From: Mucilaginibacter aquariorum
GTDB taxonomy: Bacteria; Bacteroidota; Bacteroidia; Sphingobacteriales; Sphingobacteriaceae
Assembly (NCBI RefSeq): GCF_024498135.1
Contig: NZ_JANHOH010000011.1
Coordinates: forward strand, 84,294-148,293
Direction: 5' to 3'
Length of the DNA: 64,000 nucleotides
The notes under the pieces: generated by a model
The model's input: the letters and a program-made list of their open reading frames with translations, nothing else
Databases searched by the model: none
What the model was told of the DNA's origin: nothing
Program-made: the position numbers and the translations under genes
Part shown: positions 59,663 through 64,000 of the stretch, one piece after another
Numbering within the stretch: the first letter of the stretch is position 1
Layout: the number at the start of each line of letters is the position of its first letter

Positions 59663-59992
59663 AGAACATTTTAATTAGGCGTTAAGCTGCATTATTAACT
59701 TGATCTTCCAAATTGGAACAGCAAGTTAATGCCGTTATAAAAAATAATAACTACCTGTCTTTACCTGTAAATTTAAAACCAATGGGTTCATGTGGTGAGT
59801 TGTTTTAAAGGTCGCATAATATGGTCTTTTTGTCACGTTACAATTGTTAGGGTCTTCAATATTTTGTATCTTCGTAAAGTAAGATTTGCAAATAAAAATA
59901 ATCTGCATCAAAAAATGGTTGGTAATTCGGTGCGTAGCCAATTTTAAACCATATAAAATATTGTAAGCCAATTGGTTAAGAATCGTGTTCGA

Positions 59993-60011
59993 TTCCCCTA
60001 CGGGCTACGAA
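59993..60011 (+). repeat. 19-bp tRNA-3'-end-like direct repeat, left copy
   Basis: TTCCCCTACGGGCTACGAA, identical to 63821-63839, and like it directly followed by a terminator. Confidence 0.75.
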
Positions 60012-60038
60012 CCCTCCGGCAAAAACCGGAGGGTTTTT
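60012..60038 (+). terminator. intrinsic terminator
   Basis: CCCTCCGG / CCGGAGGG stem with a CAAAAA loop and TTTTT tail, directly after the 19-bp repeat. Confidence 0.85.
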
Positions 60039-60205
60039 GCTTTAATTTGATTTCGAGTTGGTAGCCGCTTCAAGCAGAATACTCCCCCCTAAAACAAAAC
60101 GCCCTATGTTCGATCACGTTAAAGCAAAACCCGTTTATCAACGCATAACTTTTTATATCTCAATATGTTGTAAATTTGGAACAGCCTTTGGGCCATTTGA
60201 ATAAC

Positions 60206-63200
60206 TTGAATCCAGATATATTCCATATTAATCTGTACCATGTAGCCGCCATGGCAACTCTGTTTTCGGGGTTTACTCTTGCGCTGCTTTTAGCATTTGC
60301 AAAAAGGGAAAGCCAAACAGCCAACCTGTTTTTAAGTGCTGCTTTAACTGTAATTGTACTGAAGACCGGTGGGCTTTCGCCCCTTTTTTTACCCGCGCTG
60401 GGGCCGCTGTTGTATTTTTATGTACGACAGCTAACATCTCCAAACCTAAAATTTGGCCGAAAGGATGTTCTGCATTTTTGTCCTTTGCTGGTTGCGTATT
60501 GGATGCCTGACTGGCTGGTGCTAATTTCGGTTATCACCTATTTGTACCTCTCGCACCGGTTGATACAGCATTTTTATAACCGCTTGCAGCCGGTGCTAAT
60601 GGATAGGCCACGCTTTGCTTTCCGCCGGTTGGATAAGACCTTGCATTTGCTCGCTTTCCTTTGCATATTATGGCTGTTTAATGATGTCTGGAGTTTTACT
60701 GTTGCTTTTGTACTTATTGGCGTAGCCGCCGAAGTAATGCTAAAATTGGATAGCAGCACACAACTGGCCACGCCGATAACAGATAGATATGATGCAAAGG
60801 AAAAAAGCCGAAGGCTAAAGGAAGCTGTAGCCGCAAACCGTTTTTATGAGGATGCCGAACTGACATTGACCTCCCTGGCAGTAAAACTTAATATCCATCC
60901 GCACGATTTATCGCGGATTGTAAATGTGGGGATGGGAAAGAACTTCAGCGATTTTATTAACGAGTTCAGGGTTCGTGAAACTGCCCGGAAGATGCGGGAC
61001 CCGGCTCAGGCCCATCTCAAACTGCTGGGAATCGCCTATGAGTCGGGTTTTAATTCCCAAAGAACTTTCAACCGTGTTTTCAAAGAGATGACCGGCAAAA
61101 CCCCGGTTGAATACAAGAACGGCCTGAAAAAAGAGTTGCCAAATGATAAGTTGGCCATCCCATCACACGAACCGTTGGTAATATTGCGTTCGGGAAGCCC
61201 ACCAGGTTGGGTTTCTGTAAAATTAAATCGCAATTATATGTTTAGAAGTTATTTAAAAATAGCCTGGCGCAACCTTATCAAAAATAAAGTATTGTCGTTT
61301 ATTAATATCGGCGGCCTTGCAGTGGGCATGACAGTGGTAACGCTGATCTGTTTGTGGGTTTTGGATGAAGTATCATTTAATAAGTATCACGATAATTACC
61401 GCCATATAGCCCAGGTAATGCAAAATGTGACCATTAATGGCGAAGTGAAAACCTCATTCCATGAACCGTACCCCTTGGCGGCCGAGTTACGAAAAAGTTA
61501 TGGCAGGGATTTTAAGTCTGTAGCCATGTCGACACTCCCGAGAGATTATATACTGGCTTTAGGCGACAAAAAACTGACTGAATCAGGTTGCTTTATGGAG
61601 GCCGGTGGGCCGGACCTGTTCACATTACATATGCTTGAAGGCAGAGGCGATGCTATAAAAGATCCATCGTCGATATTAATATCCGCGGCTACAGCGAAGG
61701 CGTTTTTCGGCAATGAGGACCCTATGGGTAAAGTATTGCAGTTAAAATTGAGGTGGAACGGTTTAGATAATCTAAAAATAGCCGGCGTTTATGCAGATCT
61801 TCCCGAAAATACCGCGCTTGCCGGCATGGCTTTTATTGGTTCATGGGCTCACTATGAACCAGGCTTGAGCGGAATGAGGGAGCCATGGGGTCCGGGCGTT
61901 GTTAACCTATATGTTCAACTGGCTCACAATGCCAACCCTGACAAAGTATCTTTAAAGATCAAAGATGAAATGCTCCGGCATTTAAAACCGGGTGCAGCTT
62001 CAGCAAAACCGGCCTTGTTTCTGCACCCAATGAGTAAATGGCATTTGTACAGCGAGTTTAAGGATGGAAAAAATATTGGCGGCGCAATAAAGTATGTGTG
62101 GCTTTTTGGTATTATAGGTGTGTTTGTACTGCTGCTGGCCTGTATTAACTTCATGAACTTAAGTACAGCCCGGTCTGAGAAACGCGCGCGCGAAGTAGGT
62201 ATCCGCAAGGCAATTGGTTCATCGCGCAGCCAATTGATATACCAGTTTTATGGTGAATCGTTACTTTGTGTATTACTGGCATTGTTAGCAGCCTTACTAC
62301 TGGCAAGATTAAGTATCCCGGCCTTCAATCAGCTGGCAGGTAAACAGATAGTTATTCCGTGGAATAGCCTGGCGTTTTGGCTGACCGGCATTGGCCTTAG
62401 TTTGGTCACTGCTATTATCTCCGGCAGTTACCCGGCGCTCTACCTATCGTCATTTAAGCCTGTGAAGGTTTTAAAGGGGGCGTTTCGGGTGGGACGGCTG
62501 GCTGCGGCGCCGCGTAAAGTACTGGTGGTAGTTCAGTTTACAGTTTCTATTGTGCTGATCATCGGTACCGTTGTAGTTATTAGGCAGATACTTTTTGCCA
62601 AAGACCGCCCTATAGGTTACAGCCAGGATGGATTGGTTACTATACCCGTCAGAAGTACAGAACTCCACCAACATTTTGATGCGATAAAACACGCCCTTAC
62701 AAGCAATGGCACAATAACTGAAATGGCCGAAGCAGATGCTCCGCCTAACAAAGTCCCCGGTACTACTGACGGCGTCGCATGGCCCGGAAAAGATCCTAAT
62801 CTGAGTGCCGATTTCGGTCAGGAGAATATTTCATACGATTACGGTAAAACCATTGGCTTGGAGTTTAGCGCAGGCCGGGATTTCTCACCCTCCTTCCTTT
62901 CCGATTCGGCAGCGGTGATCATCAACCAGGCAGCAGCTGATTTTATGACCATGAAAAAACCGACAGAAAATTACATAACCTTTTATGGCCAACAGTTTAA
63001 GATCATAGGCGTAACTAAAGACATCATTAACCGTTCACCTTATGATCAGGTGCAACCTATGGTTTATTTTTTGGCGAAATGGCCAGGAGGCTGTTTACTG
63101 CTAAAGATAAACCCGGAAATGAGTGCAGGTAAAGCTATTCGCAATATAGCTTCGGTATTAAAAACCGAGAATCCTGAACAGCCATTTGAGTACCGCTTCG

Positions 63201-63625
63201 TTGACCAGGAATACGCCAAAGAATTCGGCGATGAAGAACGTATAGGTAAGTTGGCTACTGTCTTCGCCGGGCTCGCTATATTTATCAGCTGTCTCGGGCT
63301 GTTTGGCATGGCATCATTCGTGGCCGAACAGCGTGTTAAGGAAATAGGTGTACGTAAGATGCTTGGCGCTTCTGTATTTGCCCTGTGGCAATTGCTATCG
63401 AAAGACTTTGCCATACTGGTGTTTATTTCAATAATTATAGCATCGCCTGTAGCTTATTATTTTATGCATAATTGGCTGCGTAATTATCAATATCACACCG
63501 ATGTAGCATGGTGGATATTTATCGTTACAGCTATTGGCGCTATAGCAATCACATTGATAACGGTAAGCTTCCAGTCCATCAAAGCCGCGTTGGCAAACCC
63601 GATAAAAAGTTTGAAGGCAGAATAA
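60206..63625 (+). CDS. AraC-type DNA-binding and FtsX/MacB permease fusion
   Basis: The reading frame opens at TTG 60176, but that codon is part of a -7 box, so TTG 60206 (MNPDIFHINLYHVAAMATLF) is preferred. ATG 60251 is another option. Residues 1-200 carry about six membrane helices. An AraC domain (about 205-310) follows: LTLTSLAVKLNIHPHDLSRI, GKNFSDFINEFRVRETARKM and LGIAYESGFNSQRTFNRVFK. After a short linker the frame continues without a stop into an ABC permease starting MFRSYLKIAWRNLIKNKVLS, with MacB_PCD and two FtsX domains (ARSEKRAREVGIRKAIGSSR and VAEQRVKEIGVRKMLGASVF). The product has about 1139 aa. A membrane-bound regulator fused to a transporter-like permease is unusual. Confidence 0.85.
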   Translation: MNPDIFHINLYHVAAMATLFSGFTLALLLAFAKRESQTANLFLSAALTVIVLKTGGLSPLFLPALGPLLYFYVRQLTSPNLKFGRKDVLHFCPLLVAYWMPDWLVLISVITYLYLSHRLIQHFYNRLQPVLMDRPRFAFRRLDKTLHLLAFLCILWLFNDVWSFTVAFVLIGVAAEVMLKLDSSTQLATPITDRYDAKEKSRRLKEAVAANRFYEDAELTLTSLAVKLNIHPHDLSRIVNVGMGKNFSDFINEFRVRETARKMRDPAQAHLKLLGIAYESGFNSQRTFNRVFKEMTGKTPVEYKNGLKKELPNDKLAIPSHEPLVILRSGSPPGWVSVKLNRNYMFRSYLKIAWRNLIKNKVLSFINIGGLAVGMTVVTLICLWVLDEVSFNKYHDNYRHIAQVMQNVTINGEVKTSFHEPYPLAAELRKSYGRDFKSVAMSTLPRDYILALGDKKLTESGCFMEAGGPDLFTLHMLEGRGDAIKDPSSILISAATAKAFFGNEDPMGKVLQLKLRWNGLDNLKIAGVYADLPENTALAGMAFIGSWAHYEPGLSGMREPWGPGVVNLYVQLAHNANPDKVSLKIKDEMLRHLKPGAASAKPALFLHPMSKWHLYSEFKDGKNIGGAIKYVWLFGIIGVFVLLLACINFMNLSTARSEKRAREVGIRKAIGSSRSQLIYQFYGESLLCVLLALLAALLLARLSIPAFNQLAGKQIVIPWNSLAFWLTGIGLSLVTAIISGSYPALYLSSFKPVKVLKGAFRVGRLAAAPRKVLVVVQFTVSIVLIIGTVVVIRQILFAKDRPIGYSQDGLVTIPVRSTELHQHFDAIKHALTSNGTITEMAEADAPPNKVPGTTDGVAWPGKDPNLSADFGQENISYDYGKTIGLEFSAGRDFSPSFLSDSAAVIINQAAADFMTMKKPTENYITFYGQQFKIIGVTKDIINRSPYDQVQPMVYFLAKWPGGCLLLKINPEMSAGKAIRNIASVLKTENPEQPFEYRFVDQEYAKEFGDEERIGKLATVFAGLAIFISCLGLFGMASFVAEQRVKEIGVRKMLGASVFALWQLLSKDFAILVFISIIIASPVAYYFMHNWLRNYQYHTDVAWWIFIVTAIGAIAITLITVSFQSIKAALANPIKSLKAE

Positions 63626-63820
63626 CAAGCTGTGTATGCCGACTTTTTTATTTACACCTAAAGCAAGCCTTTATCAAAGTTATAACCAACACGATATCTG
63701 TAAAGTAAAAACAAGCGTCAGCGATTCGAAGACTATTTATAAACCACTATAAATTAATATTTTATATCCATCAAGGTTCGGCTAATAATCTTAAATCTTC
63801 TATAAAGCGGTTCAATATTC

Positions 63821-63839
63821 TTCCCCTACGGGCTACGAA
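63821..63839 (+). repeat. 19-bp tRNA-3'-end-like direct repeat, right copy
   Basis: Same 19 bases as 59993-60011, on the same strand, 3.8 kb apart, and followed by a different terminator. Confidence 0.75.
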
Positions 63840-63869
63840 GCCGCTTTACGAAAGTAGAGCGGCTTTTTT
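63840..63869 (+). terminator. intrinsic terminator
   Basis: GCCGCT / AGCGGC stem with inner pairing and a TTTTTT tail. Confidence 0.8.
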
Positions 63870-63877
63870 GTTTCCTC

Positions 63878-64000
63878 TGTCCCGTCCTGAAATAAGTTGA
63901 CAGCTAAGTTGACTTAATATGAAAAAACAGGAAAACAGTATCACAAGGCGCAGTCAGCGCGATTACAGTCTTGCCTTTAAATTGCAGGTTGTTCAGCAAG
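63878..64000 (+). mobile_element. left end of an IS3-like insertion sequence
   Basis: TGTCCCGTCCTGAAATAAGT with GACAGCTAAGTTGAC resembles IS3-family left ends seen in Bacteroidota, followed by the transposase start at 63919. The element runs off the window. Confidence 0.7.
63919..64000 (+). CDS. transposase OrfA, N-terminal part
   Basis: 27 codons are visible, MKKQENSITRRSQRDYSLAF followed by KLQVVQQ. This matches the start of IS3-type OrfA helix-turn-helix proteins (R-x-Y-S-x-x-F-K-x-x-V-V). The rest lies beyond the window edge. Confidence 0.8.
   Translation, partial: MKKQENSITRRSQRDYSLAFKLQVVQQ

Larger units (their letters stand above)
59663..60205. other. intergenic with tRNA-3'-end-like sequence and terminator
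   Basis: No protein gene is supported. The 80 nt ending at 60009 have acceptor-like ends (CGTAGCC ... GGCTACG) and a T-loop TTCGATT, but no proper D, anticodon or T stems, so this is not a working tRNA. The terminator at 60012 follows. A -7 box TAAATTTG lies at 60171-60178. Confidence 0.45.
63626..63877. other. intergenic between fusion gene and IS element
   Basis: Contains the right copy of the 19-bp repeat and a terminator. No gene. Confidence 0.5.

Noticed and set aside
59930..60010. Complete tRNA gene
   Set aside because: Acceptor ends pair and a T-loop is present, but D, anticodon and T stems do not form; only the 3' end looks tRNA-like.

Overview
The window looks like a chromosome segment of a Sphingobacteriaceae bacterium (Bacteroidota), in the style of Mucilaginibacter or Pedobacter. 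The evidence is the SusC/SusD pair with a TlpA-like partner, BtgA/DUF5712 mobilisation genes, DUF6520 and DUF6268 proteins, many AraC-type regulators, and the Bacteroidota -7 promoter box TAnnTTTG in front of many genes. No rRNA, intact tRNA or CRISPR array was seen.

Layout. 1-17.6 kb is an accessory, probably defence or stress, region. It holds an edge-truncated HamA-like (Hachiman) protein, a secreted NUC1-like nuclease, a voltage-gated K+ channel, a six-gene operon (hypothetical, two DUF4407 proteins, a membrane transglutaminase-like protein, two small membrane proteins), a TPR histidine kinase with its response regulator and a tiny proline-rich secreted peptide, and a second operon (DUF3892, HNH nuclease, coiled-coil protein, third DUF4407 protein, TIR protein). 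18-21.7 kb is a mobilisable-element module (excisionase-like HTH, winged HTH, oriT-like hairpins, BtgA, DUF5712 relaxase, XRE regulator) with no integrase in view. A strongly structured RNA candidate lies at 21.86-22.1 kb. 22.4-28.8 kb is a TlpA/SusC/SusD uptake locus. 29.5-35.7 kb has an AraC regulator, a repeat-rich 1.35 kb intergenic stretch, a three-gene hipBST-like toxin locus, an NmrA/HxlR pair and a decayed cupin gene. 36-46.7 kb carries redox and stress genes (OYE reductase, peroxiredoxin-like, NrtR-like, Crp/Fnr, OsmC, TrxB, a frameshifted MFS pump). 47-53.2 kb is an envelope thiol and methionine-sulfoxide repair cluster (DsbD, thioredoxin, MsrA, MsrB, peroxiredoxin). 53.5-64 kb has an SDR, AraC, TetR plus MFS, an AAA/DUF4143 ATPase, an AraC-FtsX fusion and the start of an insertion sequence.

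The main result is two promoter codes readable directly from the DNA. (1) An 18-bp palindrome (TTTACGG-N4-CCGTAAA type) occurs six times in 1.3-14.5 kb, each time 20 bp (once 21) upstream of a -7 box and each time in front of a gene of the accessory region. One copy lies inside the histidine kinase coding sequence and points at the response regulator. This ties the two DUF4407 operons, the nuclease and two small Cys-rich proteins into one regulon, which I propose the adjacent two-component system controls. (2) A 14-bp palindrome (TTAACTTAAGTTAA type) occurs six times in 40.6-53.3 kb, always exactly 22 bp upstream of a -7-like box. It lies before the Crp/Fnr gene itself and five redox or envelope units. 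In both codes the palindrome centre lies 29 bp upstream of the -7 box, the geometry expected of class II activators. The candidate new system is the regulon of code (1): a signal-controlled membrane and nuclease/TIR module next to a Hachiman-like gene.
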